Origin: JANQPX01 sp050633905
GTDB lineage: Bacteria; Pseudomonadota; Alphaproteobacteria; Geminicoccales; Geminicoccaceae
DNA length: 64,000 nucleotides
Assembly: GCA_050633905.1 (NCBI GenBank)
Contig: JBOEHJ010000008.1
Span: forward strand, 1-64,000
Direction of reading: 5' to 3'
The notes under the pieces were generated by a model. The model worked only from the letters and a program-made list of their open reading frames with translations. It searched no databases and was not told the DNA's origin. Each line of letters starts with the position of its first letter. The stretch's first letter is position 1. The translations under genes were made by a program, and so were the position numbers. Of this stretch, positions 17,754 to 27,038 are shown one piece after another.

Positions 17754-17853
17754 GGATTTTTGTGGCCTTGGCGTAAGTTGATATGACGTTGGCGGGCATG
17801 TTTCGATACAACAATGCTGGTCCAGATCACTCGATGGAGATCTTTCGCTGACT

Positions 17854-18561
17854 GTGCTGCTCACAAGGCCGGAAGCTGATTCACGAGCGCTCAAAGCTGA
17901 GATTGAAGCGTTGGGTTATCCCGTCATGATCGAGCCACTTCTATCGATCGAGCCGATTATGCAGCCGAAGCTTGATTTGGCAGGGGTTCAGGCCGTTGTC
18001 CTGACGAGCGCGCATGCTGTCTCTGGGCTAACTGAGGACGCTAAGGCTTGCACGATTTATACTGTCGGCGATGCCACGGCCGCTGCGGCTCGAAAAGCTG
18101 GTTGTCGCAGTGTTCACGTTGCCGCGGGCAATGCAAAGAAACTTTCGCAAATGCTTGTAGAAAAATGTCGATCTCAGGACGGAACCATCCTACATCTATC
18201 TGGAGAGGTTGTCCGAGAGGGTCTTGCAGAATTCTTACAGAAAAGCGGTTTTGATTATCGTCGCCAGCCTGTCTATCGGGCCAAAGCGAGGGCGTGTTTT
18301 TCTGACGAGGTTATCGATGCTTGGCGTCGGCGGGCGATCCGGGCTGTTTTGCTGTTTTCACCCCGAACTTCGGTGACCCTGGTTGATTTATTGAGGCGTC
18401 ATGAGCTGGTGGGATATGTTGACAAGGCAGCGGCGATATGCCTGAGTGAGGAGACTGCCGCGCCCTGTAAAACTGTTGCCTGGAGTAGAATTATTCAGGC
18501 AGCGCGACCGACAAGCCATGCGCTTATAGGAGCATTGGTGGGCAGTATCACAATATGCTAG
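17854..18561 (+). CDS. hemD: Uroporphyrinogen-III synthase
   Basis: 235 residues beginning at GTG (LLTRPEADSRALKAEIEALGY). The two-domain pattern is visible: VVLTSAHAVSGL in the first half, TVGDATAAAARKAG, and LFSPRTSVTLVDLLRRH in the second. Sequence conservation in this family is low, but position directly after hemC and before the mitofilin-like gene supports the call. It closes hydroxymethylbilane to uroporphyrinogen III. Confidence 0.85.
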   Translation: MLLTRPEADSRALKAEIEALGYPVMIEPLLSIEPIMQPKLDLAGVQAVVLTSAHAVSGLTEDAKACTIYTVGDATAAAARKAGCRSVHVAAGNAKKLSQMLVEKCRSQDGTILHLSGEVVREGLAEFLQKSGFDYRRQPVYRAKARACFSDEVIDAWRRRAIRAVLLFSPRTSVTLVDLLRRHELVGYVDKAAAICLSEETAAPCKTVAWSRIIQAARPTSHALIGALVGSITIC

Positions 18562-18637
18562 ATGATCGAACAACGGCGTTGAGCGGGTCGCGCAGCGCAT
18601 CCATTTTGCTGTATCAAACTCGAGAAGTGAGACTGTA

Positions 18638-20221
18638 ATGGCGCGCAATCGAGGCAAGCGGCCGGGCACCCCGTCAGGCCCTTCACCCAAACAAGCCGAT
18701 CAGCCCAAAGCCCAAGGTCAAGCGGCGGGCGATCCTGCTGCCAAACCCCAAGAGCCAAGCAAGTCAGCATCGACCTTGCCGTCGAAAATGGCTGACGAGG
18801 CAGCCAAGCGTGCTGGGTCGACACCGTCGGTAGCCTCGGCGGCTGCCGCGAGCAAGAGTGCCTCTATGACGACAAAGGCTGCAACGCAAGTTAGTGTTGG
18901 CGCATCTGCATCATCCACAGCCGGCTCGGCGCCAAGCTCAAAACCGACGCAGAAGACCTCGGCCTCCGGCAGCATGCCGGCGTCGGCAGCATCAACAGGG
19001 TCAGCATCCTCGAATGGGTCAGGTGGATCGAGCGGCTTTTTCCCGGGCCTACTCGGGGGGCTGCTTGGTGGTGCCGCGGTGGCGCTTGTTGCCGCCTTAT
19101 TCTGGCCGGACAACAATAACAATGACGTCGTTGAAAACGGTCTCGTTGAACTTCAGTCAGCCACAGCCGATCTGGACAGCCGGTTGTCTGCCACCGAAAG
19201 TCAGGCAGGACAGGTTGGTGCGATCACCGAGCGTCTGGCGACCCTTGAGGCAGCCCCTGCTACAGGAGGAGATGCTGATGGAGGTGCCGCCGGAGAAGGG
19301 GCCAATGTCGATCTTGCCGATCGTCTTGCCAACCTCGAACAGCAGCTTGCTGATCTTGCCGAGGGCACTTCAGGTGACGATCAAGGCAACGGGGGAGAAA
19401 CATCCGTCCTAGATGAACGGCTTGTAGCGTTGGAACAGCAAATTGCTGGCCTCTCTGAAAGCTTGGCGTCAACAACCGAAACGCAAAATGAATCGAACGA
19501 AGCGCTGACCGCATTGCAAGGGGCTTTGCCGACCCTTGAGGCTTCGCTGAATGAGGCTGGATTAACCCTCGACGCTACAGGACAGCAAACCGCGGCGTTG
19601 GGCGAAACCACCGAGCGCCTCGGGGCTGATATGACGGCGTTATCCGAGCGGATTGGCGCAGCCGAGGGCAAGCTCGATGCCATCGGCGGCGAATACCAAC
19701 GGGCCGCAGCGATGGTGGTCGCCATTGGCGATGTCGATCGGGCGATTTCGAAGGCTGAGCCGTTTGACGCGGCGCTGCAATCACTTAGCGACCTCGGCCA
19801 AGACGATCCGGCCGTGAATGAGGTCTTGTCGGTGCTCGAACCGATGGCGGCGACAGGCGTGCCGACAATTGCTGGATTGAAAGCTTCCTTTGGCGAAGTC
19901 GGTAGCCAGATCCTGCTGGCCGCAGACGGCGATGCATCCCTCGCTGATCAGGTGAGTGGCAATCTCTTTGGCATCATCAATATGCGTCCCGCAGGCGCTG
20001 AAATTGAGGGCGATGACAACCGAGCGATCGTTGCAAGAGCCCAGGCCAAGCTTAGCGCTGATGATCTCGAAGGCGCGATTGGCGATCTTTCGGGCTTAAG
20101 CGAGCCAGGCCTTGCAAGTGCCGAAGGTTGGATCGCCGATGCTAAAGCTCGGCTCTCAGCTGAAACAGCGGTCATTGATCTCCGTACCCATGCTCAGAGT
20201 CTCCTGGCGATGGGGTCTTGA
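18638..20221 (+). CDS. Alphaproteobacterial Mic60/mitofilin-like inner-membrane protein
   Basis: 527 residues. The N-terminal 130 residues are low-complexity (Ala/Ser/Pro/Lys). One TM segment (about 134-156, FFPGLLGGLLGGAAVALVAALF) is followed by a long coiled-coil region with repeated LxxRLxxLE patterns, and a C-terminal helical domain with ISKAEPFDAALQSL. This is the layout of alphaproteobacterial Mic60 (COG4223), which shapes intracytoplasmic or inner membranes; the family is typically encoded between hemD and hemY, as here. The C-terminal mitofilin domain is assigned by layout and location rather than strong motifs. Confidence 0.82.
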   Translation: MARNRGKRPGTPSGPSPKQADQPKAQGQAAGDPAAKPQEPSKSASTLPSKMADEAAKRAGSTPSVASAAAASKSASMTTKAATQVSVGASASSTAGSAPSSKPTQKTSASGSMPASAASTGSASSNGSGGSSGFFPGLLGGLLGGAAVALVAALFWPDNNNNDVVENGLVELQSATADLDSRLSATESQAGQVGAITERLATLEAAPATGGDADGGAAGEGANVDLADRLANLEQQLADLAEGTSGDDQGNGGETSVLDERLVALEQQIAGLSESLASTTETQNESNEALTALQGALPTLEASLNEAGLTLDATGQQTAALGETTERLGADMTALSERIGAAEGKLDAIGGEYQRAAAMVVAIGDVDRAISKAEPFDAALQSLSDLGQDDPAVNEVLSVLEPMAATGVPTIAGLKASFGEVGSQILLAADGDASLADQVSGNLFGIINMRPAGAEIEGDDNRAIVARAQAKLSADDLEGAIGDLSGLSEPGLASAEGWIADAKARLSAETAVIDLRTHAQSLLAMGS

Positions 20222-20312
20222 AGTGAGGCCCCGGCTCGAAGATCGTTGTCCCTTGATCGTTTCTAATGAAATGAGCTGCGCGTTGCGCGCGGTCTAGCAA
20301 AGTGAGTAAGCC

Positions 20313-21791
20313 ATGATTCGGCTCATTTTCTTCTTAGTCGTTGCTGTTGCCGTTGCCTGGTTGGCAGTTTGGTTTGCCGATAATCCAGGGCAGGTTCAGA
20401 TCACGGAACCGTTTTTCGGCAATTCCTTTAGCCCGCCTTTCGGTATCTTCGTCCTTGCCGTCGTGCTTCTTGGCGCGGTGATGACCTTCGCGTTTGAGCT
20501 CTATCGCTTGATCGTGACGGCGCCAAAGAAGATCGGCCGCTATCGCAAGCAGAAGCGAAAAGAACAGGGCTACGAAGAATTGGCAGGCGGTATGGTTGCG
20601 GCAGCTGCCGGTGATATCGTGATGGCCAAGCAAGCCACTAAGCGGGCTGAAAGGTTGTTGGAAAGGGCGCCGACCACGCTATTGCTTGGCGCAAGATCGG
20701 CTCAGCTTGAAGGCAATGACGGCGAAGCGCGCGTGAAGTTCAAGGAGATGCTGAAGCACAAGGATACCGAACTGGTTGGATTGCGCGGTCTGCTCGCACA
20801 AGCGATCAAGGATGGTGACCGCGATGAAGCCCTCGCCCTTGCGCAAAAAGCCTATCTTCGCCGTCCCAACGCCTCTTGGGTGTTGAGCACGCTGTTCGAG
20901 CTTCAGACTGAATCGAGCCGGTGGTATGAGGCCCTGGGTTCGGTCAACGACATGGCCCGCCAAAAGCTTCTGGACGCGCCGACGGCCAATCGTCATCGCG
21001 CTATTCTGCTGCATCTTCAAGCAACGCAGAAGGCAGAAGACGGCCGTGATCATGAAGCGTTCGATTTGGCGAAGAAAGCGCACAAACTGTTGCCGAGCTT
21101 AGCCCCCATCGCGGCGAAAGCAGCGGAGCTCGCGGAAAAGGTCGAAAAACACCGACTTGCCAAGAAGATCCTGGAGACGTCTTGGAAGGCTCAGCCGCAC
21201 CCTGCCTTGGCCAGAGCGCTGACGGCGCTCAATGCCGATCAGTCGCCGGCAGACCGGTTTCGGATGTTTGAGCGATTGCATCAGCTCAATTCGGAAAGCC
21301 TTGAGGGTGAGGTCGCCCTTGCCGAGCAGGCGATCGGTGCTGAACAATGGCCGGCTGCGCGTGAAGCTCTGGAGCGGGCGATTGCGATTGGGCCGACGGC
21401 GTCCGTTTACCGAATGCTTGCCGAGATCGAGCGGGCGACTGATGGTGGTGCTGAGAAAATACAATCCTGGCTCGCTAAGGCCGTCGACGCACCCCCCGAT
21501 CCTGCCTGGCTCTGTAAGTCGACAGGCGAGGCCCAGGCTTCATGGTCGCCCTTTGGTCCAGATGGCAAGTTCGATAGCCTGCACTGGGGATCGCCGCCAA
21601 CGATTGTTCCCATGCTCGGCGAAGATGCGCCGGCAGAACTGATCTTGCCGAATACGACCAGGAACGTGCAGCCCGCGAATCCCAACAATGAATTGTCGGT
21701 GGCGCCAGCTCGTCCAAAGCCGATTGACGCCGAAGAAGTTGAGGATAAGGGTGAAAAGCCGGTAGAGGACAAGAAGGTCGATGCCGCCTGA
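20313..21791 (+). CDS. hemY: HemY-like TPR membrane protein
   Basis: 492 residues. Two N-terminal TM helices (IFFLVVAVAVAWLAVWFA and FGIFVLAVVLLGAVMTFAF) are followed by LYRLIVTAPKKIGRYRKQKR and a helical TPR domain (GLLAQAIKDGDRDEALALAQ). The C-terminal 100 residues are Pro/Lys/Asp-rich. HemY-N proteins sit at the end of the alphaproteobacterial heme operon; a role linked to protoporphyrin or porphyrin handling is proposed, but the activity is not defined. This HemY is not the flavin protoporphyrinogen oxidase of the same name. Confidence 0.88.
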   Translation: MIRLIFFLVVAVAVAWLAVWFADNPGQVQITEPFFGNSFSPPFGIFVLAVVLLGAVMTFAFELYRLIVTAPKKIGRYRKQKRKEQGYEELAGGMVAAAAGDIVMAKQATKRAERLLERAPTTLLLGARSAQLEGNDGEARVKFKEMLKHKDTELVGLRGLLAQAIKDGDRDEALALAQKAYLRRPNASWVLSTLFELQTESSRWYEALGSVNDMARQKLLDAPTANRHRAILLHLQATQKAEDGRDHEAFDLAKKAHKLLPSLAPIAAKAAELAEKVEKHRLAKKILETSWKAQPHPALARALTALNADQSPADRFRMFERLHQLNSESLEGEVALAEQAIGAEQWPAAREALERAIAIGPTASVYRMLAEIERATDGGAEKIQSWLAKAVDAPPDPAWLCKSTGEAQASWSPFGPDGKFDSLHWGSPPTIVPMLGEDAPAELILPNTTRNVQPANPNNELSVAPARPKPIDAEEVEDKGEKPVEDKKVDAA

Positions 21792-21833
21792 GGAGGCTGA
21801 CGCCCGCCGGCCAATCTTCCGGCAACTTCTTCT

Positions 21834-23300
21834 TTAGGAATGGCGCTCGACGAGCGTTGGATCTTGCGTAAGAAGCTGCCGCTCTCGCTTGGCTAACGTC
21901 GCTGCGCCCCTAGATCTCTCGCGACGCAGATTGGCCCGCCAGCCGAAATCGAGGCTCACCTTGAGGCCGGGCTTGTTATCTTCAAGAGTCAATCGGGCCC
22001 CGTGCAGCTTTGCCACGGCGTTGACCAGGCTCAAACCTAGGCCATTTCCAGGAAGCCTGCGCGTTTCATCAAGGCGGACAAAGCGCTCCAGCACATGCTC
22101 GCGCTCACTATCAGGAATGCCTGGCCCCGAATCAGCAACCGTGATGACGGGGCCATCCTTGAGACGCAGATCAATCTTGCCATGGCTAGGCGTATATTTG
22201 ATTGCGTTGTCGACGAGATTGGCAAGTGTTTGCGAGAGAAGATGGCGATTAGCCTGAATGCTGACATCCTGATGGGCGTCGACGCTGATCGTTTGATCTT
22301 TCTCTTCGGCCAAGGGCTGATAGAAGTCGGCGATATCCCGGATCAGACCGGCAAGCGAGATCATTTCGAATTCAGTGCGCTCACTCCCGGCCTCCGCGCG
22401 GGCGATATCAAGAAGCGCGTTGAATGTACCGATCATCTTTTCGGCATCCGCCAAGGTCTGCTCGAGAACCGGTCGCATGGTTTTTTGATCCGGATCGCCA
22501 AGCAGGGCAACTTCGATGCGGGAGCGTAGTCGGTTCAGCGGTGTTCTTAGATCATGCGCGATATTGTCGGTCACCCTCCGCATGCCATCGAGCAGACGTT
22601 CGATCTGATCGAGCATGGCATTGAGATTGGAAGCGAGCTGATCGAATTCATCCCGGGCACCCTTGATCGCAATGCGTTGGCTGAAATCACCCGCCATGAT
22701 CTGCTCGGTTGTGCGATTGACTGCATCGACGCGATTTAAGAGGCCGCGACTCATCAATAAGCCACCGGCGAGGCCGAGGAGCAGTGTCAGGCCGACGCCC
22801 CAGCTCAGCGCCCGTTTGATATTCGCTTGAACCTGCAGCCGGTCCTCGACCTCCCGGCCAACCAGGAGCCGATATTGGCCCGTCAGCCTGAAGCTTTGCG
22901 CAATTGCGCGCCTGTTCTCCGAGCGTTCACCATCGGGCTGTACTGTCACCGGGAAGGTCATCCAGCCATCATCGCCGGGCTGAGTGTCGGGCCAGCGATC
23001 GATATTGCCGGCAACCCAGCGGCCGCCCGGCTCCGTCAATAAATAGATGCTGGCGCGATGGGGGTGCGCTGCACTTCGCTGTTCGATGACCTGCTTCAAT
23101 CTCGGCAGGCCCTGGGTTCGGTATTGCTCGGCAAGGCCGGCGATTTCCGCCTGGATGGTCTCTGTGGTTTGCCGCTCCATGAAGCCAGCCGTCGCCACAT
23201 AAAGGTAGCCGAGCAAGGCAAGTGCGGAGGCGCCGAATAGCCCGAGATAAATCAGCGCCAGGCGAAAGGCGGTGGTGTCAAGAAGACGGGTCGGGAGCAC
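21834..23300 (-). CDS. Sensor histidine kinase, membrane-bound
   Basis: 488 residues. TM1 (15-38), a periplasmic sensor region of about 125 residues, TM2 (166-184), HAMP (about 185-240), the H-box NIAHDLRTPLNRLR with H249, then N box (NLVDNAIKYTP), G1 (DSGPGIPDSE) and G2 (GNGLGLSLV). HAMP-HisKA-HATPase architecture with the Thr at H+4 intact, so both kinase and phosphatase activity are possible. Its start overlaps the end of the response-regulator gene by 23 bp. The pair follows degP on the same strand, suggesting control of envelope stress. Confidence 0.9.
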   Translation of the reverse strand: MLPTRLLDTTAFRLALIYLGLFGASALALLGYLYVATAGFMERQTTETIQAEIAGLAEQYRTQGLPRLKQVIEQRSAAHPHRASIYLLTEPGGRWVAGNIDRWPDTQPGDDGWMTFPVTVQPDGERSENRRAIAQSFRLTGQYRLLVGREVEDRLQVQANIKRALSWGVGLTLLLGLAGGLLMSRGLLNRVDAVNRTTEQIMAGDFSQRIAIKGARDEFDQLASNLNAMLDQIERLLDGMRRVTDNIAHDLRTPLNRLRSRIEVALLGDPDQKTMRPVLEQTLADAEKMIGTFNALLDIARAEAGSERTEFEMISLAGLIRDIADFYQPLAEEKDQTISVDAHQDVSIQANRHLLSQTLANLVDNAIKYTPSHGKIDLRLKDGPVITVADSGPGIPDSEREHVLERFVRLDETRRLPGNGLGLSLVNAVAKLHGARLTLEDNKPGLKVSLDFGWRANLRRERSRGAATLAKRERQLLTQDPTLVERHS

Positions 23301-23964
23301 GCAGGCAATATCCGGCGCCGCGGATCGTGTGGATCAGCGGAATGGTGAAGTCACGATCGATCTTCTGGCGAAGACGGCTGATGTGAACGTCAATCACGTT
23401 GGTCTGCGGATCGAAATGATAGTCCCAGACTTGTTCCAGCAGCATGGTGCGGGTCATCACCTGACCTGCATGGCGCATCAAGACTTCTAGAAGTTGGAAC
23501 TCCTTCGCCTGTAGATCGATGGGTTGTCCGCCACGACTGGCCTTGCGGCCAAGTAGGTCCAGCTCCAGATCCTCGACTTTCAATAACGTCGAGGCCGCGG
23601 TCGATTGCGGGCGCCGCCCAAGGGTCTCGACCCTCGCCAGCAATTCGGCGAAGGCATAGGGCTTGATCAGATAATCATCGCCGCCGGCTCGAAGGCCTTT
23701 GACCCGATCGTCGACCTCACCCAGCGCCGATAGGAACAGAACAGGGGTGGCATCATCGGTCGCCCTTAGATGCTGGACCAGACTTAACCCGTCCAGGCCA
23801 GGCAGCATCCGATCAACGATCAGAATATCGAACGTTTCGGCAGCCGCTTTGATCAGCCCGGCTCGACCGTCATCCACAGCTTCCACCGTATGGCCGCTCT
23901 CTCTCAGGCCCTTGGCGAGGTAGTCCGCCGATTCTTTGTCATCTTCAATAATGAGGATATGCAT
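23278..23964 (-). CDS. OmpR/PhoB-family response regulator
   Basis: 228 residues from ATG 23964 (MHILIIEDD). The receiver domain has acidic pocket E7/D8/D9, phospho-acceptor D51 (LIVDRMLPG) and the K in IKPYAF. The C-terminal winged helix contains LLEVLMRHAGQVMTRTMLLEQVW and NVIDVHISRLRQKID. It is partnered with the overlapping sensor kinase gene and lies downstream of degP behind a hairpin. Two further ATGs lie upstream in frame (to 23985); the chosen one gives the standard family N-terminus. Confidence 0.92.
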   Translation of the reverse strand: MHILIIEDDKESADYLAKGLRESGHTVEAVDDGRAGLIKAAAETFDILIVDRMLPGLDGLSLVQHLRATDDATPVLFLSALGEVDDRVKGLRAGGDDYLIKPYAFAELLARVETLGRRPQSTAASTLLKVEDLELDLLGRKASRGGQPIDLQAKEFQLLEVLMRHAGQVMTRTMLLEQVWDYHFDPQTNVIDVHISRLRQKIDRDFTIPLIHTIRGAGYCLRAPDPSS

Positions 23965-23983
23965 GGCTGCCATCTTAAACATC

Positions 23984-24013
23984 AAGAGACCGGCGACAAG
24001 CCGCCGGTCTCTT
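23984..24013 (-). terminator. Strong hairpin between degP and the response regulator
   Basis: AAGAGACCGGC (23984-23994) pairs with GCCGGTCTCTT (24003-24013), with an 8-nt loop. On the minus strand it follows degP by about 80 bp and ends 20 nt before the regulator start. The run after it (TTGATGTTT) is a poor U-tract, so it may be a leaky terminator or RNA-stabilising hairpin that lowers regulator/kinase expression relative to degP. Confidence 0.6.
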
Positions 24014-24092
24014 TATCATCGTGACGCCAGTGGCTGGCATCCGTACAGGTGATCCCAGACCAACTTATCTGCCCTGGGGATCGAGGGAGAGG

Positions 24093-25655
24093 CTAGGCCT
24101 GATCGAGACGAACGGCAACGAAGCGATCGCGATCACCGCGCTTGATCAGAAGAAGAATAGCCTTGTCGCCGCGTTCCTGCGCTGACTTCACCGCATCGGC
24201 GACCGTTCCCGGGTCGATGATCGCTTGGTGATCGGCTTCAATGATAATATCTCCTTCGCGAACGCCTTTCTCCGCAGCAGGGCTACCCGGCAGAACGCGG
24301 GTCACTAAGGCACCCTCGACATCATCAGGAAGCTCCATGCTTCTTTTCATGTCAGGGTCGAGGGCGGCGAGAGCCAGGCCGATTTTTGGTGCTGCATCAT
24401 CGTCGGCCTCATTGGGCGTATCGAGGCTTGCCACCTGGTCCTCTGAGGGCATTTGCGCGATTTCGACGTTGAGGACGGTTTCAGCACCATCACGCCAAAC
24501 CCGAACCTCCGCCTCGCTACCAGGTGTAGTATCGGCGACAGCACGGGTCAGATCGCGCAATGCTTCGATGGGTTTGCCGGCGAAATCCAAGATGATATCA
24601 CCTTGCTCGATCCCAAACGCGGCGGCAGGGCCATCTTCGGTCACCCGCGCGACCAGAGCACCTTTTGGCTCTTCAAGGCCGAGACCATCGGCAAGATCCT
24701 GGTCAAGCCCTTGGATGTGAACGCCAAGCCAGCCGCGCTCGACCATGCCATCGTCTTCAAGATCGGCAACGATCTTTTGGGTAAGATCGGCTGGAATAGC
24801 AAAGCCGATCCCGACATTGCCGCCTGTTGGGCTATGGATCGCGGTGTTCACGCCGATCACCTCGCCTTGGAGGTTGAAGGTCGGTCCACCGGAATTGCCG
24901 CGATTGATCGGGGCATCGATTTGCAGAAAGTCGTCATAGCGACCAGCACCGATCTCTCGCGCTTTGGCCGAGACGATCCCCGCTGTGACCGTGCCACCTA
25001 GGCCAAAGGGGTTGCCGATGGCAATCACGGCATCGCCGACCCTGACATCCTTTGCCTCAGCGAAGCTTGCAACCGGCAACGGCTCATCTGTGGAAACTTT
25101 GAGGAGGGCCAGATCAGTGTCCGGGTCGGTGCCGACGATCTCAGCCTCAAAACTGCGACCATCATTCAGTTTGACGGTGACCTGATCCGCTTTCTCGATA
25201 ACATGGTTGTTGGTGACGATCAGACCGTCTTGATCGATAATGAAGCCGGAGCCGGAGCCGGCGACGGGGCCGCGTCCATGGGGAGCTGGCATGTCGGGAC
25301 GTCCAGGCGAGCCGGGGCGGCCGAAGAAGCGTTCCATATAACGCCGCATGTCCTCTTCGCTCATGCCACGTTCGCCGAAATCCCTAAAGGATCGGGGGTC
25401 CTCCGCAATAGGGTCCGGTTTACGGTCGATCTCCGTGGTGACGGTCACTACGCTTGGCATGATCTCCTCTATGAGATCGGCGTAGCCAGCCCAAGGCGCT
25501 GCGGTGAGAGGTGTTGGCGTTTCCGCATGGCTCACGGGCAGGGTATTCATGCCGACCAGTAGGCCGATCATACCGACAGAGGACAAGGCAAGGGCGATGG
25601 GCCGCAGGCGACGGCCGTGATTGGTTTTTGTCTGGGCATTCAACGTTTTCATCAA
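24093..25655 (-). CDS. degP: Periplasmic Do/HtrA-type serine protease
   Basis: 520 residues: signal anchor or signal peptide (about 20-44, ending SHA), a Q-linker with Pro/Gly-rich LA loop (about 85-130), and a trypsin-like domain with triad H151 (TNNHVI), D181 (DTDLALLK) and S255 (GNSGGP). Two PDZ domains follow (GWLGVHIQGL..., and IGLALAALDP... with GALVTRVLPGSPA). It degrades or refolds damaged envelope proteins. Whether it is DegP or DegQ cannot be settled from sequence alone. The start could be either of two adjacent Met codons. First gene before a two-component pair. Confidence 0.92.
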   Translation of the reverse strand: MMKTLNAQTKTNHGRRLRPIALALSSVGMIGLLVGMNTLPVSHAETPTPLTAAPWAGYADLIEEIMPSVVTVTTEIDRKPDPIAEDPRSFRDFGERGMSEEDMRRYMERFFGRPGSPGRPDMPAPHGRGPVAGSGSGFIIDQDGLIVTNNHVIEKADQVTVKLNDGRSFEAEIVGTDPDTDLALLKVSTDEPLPVASFAEAKDVRVGDAVIAIGNPFGLGGTVTAGIVSAKAREIGAGRYDDFLQIDAPINRGNSGGPTFNLQGEVIGVNTAIHSPTGGNVGIGFAIPADLTQKIVADLEDDGMVERGWLGVHIQGLDQDLADGLGLEEPKGALVARVTEDGPAAAFGIEQGDIILDFAGKPIEALRDLTRAVADTTPGSEAEVRVWRDGAETVLNVEIAQMPSEDQVASLDTPNEADDDAAPKIGLALAALDPDMKRSMELPDDVEGALVTRVLPGSPAAEKGVREGDIIIEADHQAIIDPGTVADAVKSAQERGDKAILLLIKRGDRDRFVAVRLDQA

Positions 25656-25671
25656 TATCTCCGTTCGTCAT

Positions 25672-25707
25672 CCGAGCCGGACCGGCATGATGTCCGATCC
25701 GGCTCGG
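25672..25707 (-). repeat. 10-bp stem hairpin in the degP leader
   Basis: CCGAGCCGGA (25672-25681) pairs exactly with TCCGGCTCGG (25698-25707) around a 16-nt loop. It lies 17 bp upstream of the degP start codon and between degP and the stop of the upstream glycosyltransferase gene. There is no U-tract. It could end upstream transcripts with a factor or influence degP translation. Confidence 0.55.
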
Positions 25708-25823
25708 TCGCGAGGGGGGCTCACGAGAAGAGAGATGGAGAGCATCCGTGAACATTGCCTGTCCCGGAGATGAATTCTTTTTCATGCAGTGGGTCGGTTA
25801 CGTCAGTTCACCAAAAAAGACCA

Positions 25824-27038
25824 CTAGGCGACCTTGGTGGATGCAACGTCTTCGATCTTGCCGCCATGGTCGAGCCAGGCATCACGTACGTGATCGAGAT
25901 AGTCTCGTCTAAAGTTGCTGGCGGTGAAACGTTCGGCATTTTTTCGGCAGTGTTCGGGATTGATGACATTGCCTTGCTGTTCGAAGCGTTGAACCGTGGC
26001 GCGAATGGCCTCAGGCGTTTGCGCTTCGAAAAAGAGACCCGTCGGTTCCGATTGATCGAGGTCACGAACGGTTTCCAGAACGCCGCCTGCTCCATAGGCG
26101 ATGATGGGCGTGCCGGCGGCTTGAGCTTCGACGGGGGTAATGCCGAAATCTTCTTCGGGTGCGAAGATGAAGGCCCTTGCTTCGCGCATATGCCTTTCCA
26201 GCTCGTGAAATGGCTGAGGCGGCAAGATGGTGATGTTCGACGTTGCCCTGGCCTTGGCGGCTTTGAGGCCCGGCCCATCACCGATGACCACAAGCTTTCT
26301 GTCGGGCATGCCGACAAAGGCATCGACTATGGTTTCGGTGTGTTTGTAGGGAACGAAGCGGGAAACGGCGAGATAGTGGTCCTTCTTTTCATCAGGCCGC
26401 ATCTGGAAGCGGTCAACGTCGACCGGCGGATGGATCACTTTGGACGGGCGGCGATAGGTCTTCTGGATGCGTCTGCCGACATAGGCGGAATTGGCGATGA
26501 AGCGATCCACACCGTTGACCGTGCGCAGATCCCAGAGGCGAAGTTTATGCAGAAAGTATCGGGTAAGGAGGCCTTTCAGACCCCGGGCAAGGCCGCTTTG
26601 GCGAAGATATTCGTGGCTGAGCTCCCAGGCATAACGCATTGGCGTATGCACATAAGCAACATGGACCTGATCGGCGCCAGTGAGCACCCCTTTGGCCACG
26701 GCATGGCTGCTGGACAGCACGAGATCATAATCACTGAGATCGAACTGCTCGATCGCGTAGGGGAACAATGGCAGGTATTTTCGAAAGCGCTTTGAGTTGC
26801 CGAACGGCAGGCGCTGGATGAACGAGGTGGTGATCCGCTTGCCATCGAGGAAGGCGCGCTCGTCCCCTTCCATGATGTCGACCAGGGTGAAGACATCTGC
26901 TTCCGGAAAACAGGTGAGAATTTCGGCGGCAACCCGCTCGGATCCATAGAAGTGATCGAACCACTCATGGACCAGGGCAACCTTGGCGGGCCGGCCAGAT
27001 GCCGTGAGAAGCCCTGGGGTCTGATCAAACCTGGTCAT
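25824..27038 (-). CDS. GT4-family glycosyltransferase
   Basis: 404 residues, GT-B fold. The N-terminal acceptor domain contains VALVHEWFDHFYGSERV and VAYVHTPMRYAW. The C-terminal nucleotide-sugar domain contains YLAVSRFVPYKHTETIVDAF, LVVIGDGPGLKAAKA and the E-x7-E motif FAPEEDFGITPVEAQAAGTP. This subfamily is usually linked to exopolysaccharide or lipopolysaccharide mannosyl/glucosyl transfer, but the sugar cannot be told from sequence. Its ATG overlaps the stop of the ABC-F gene (ATGA), so the two are co-translated. Confidence 0.88.
   Translation of the reverse strand: MTRFDQTPGLLTASGRPAKVALVHEWFDHFYGSERVAAEILTCFPEADVFTLVDIMEGDERAFLDGKRITTSFIQRLPFGNSKRFRKYLPLFPYAIEQFDLSDYDLVLSSSHAVAKGVLTGADQVHVAYVHTPMRYAWELSHEYLRQSGLARGLKGLLTRYFLHKLRLWDLRTVNGVDRFIANSAYVGRRIQKTYRRPSKVIHPPVDVDRFQMRPDEKKDHYLAVSRFVPYKHTETIVDAFVGMPDRKLVVIGDGPGLKAAKARATSNITILPPQPFHELERHMREARAFIFAPEEDFGITPVEAQAAGTPIIAYGAGGVLETVRDLDQSEPTGLFFEAQTPEAIRATVQRFEQQGNVINPEHCRKNAERFTASNFRRDYLDHVRDAWLDHGGKIEDVASTKVA

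Noticed and set aside
25755..26795. Long plus-strand frame over the glycosyltransferase
   Set aside because: Antisense to the GT4 gene with its E-x7-E motif; no motifs of its own.
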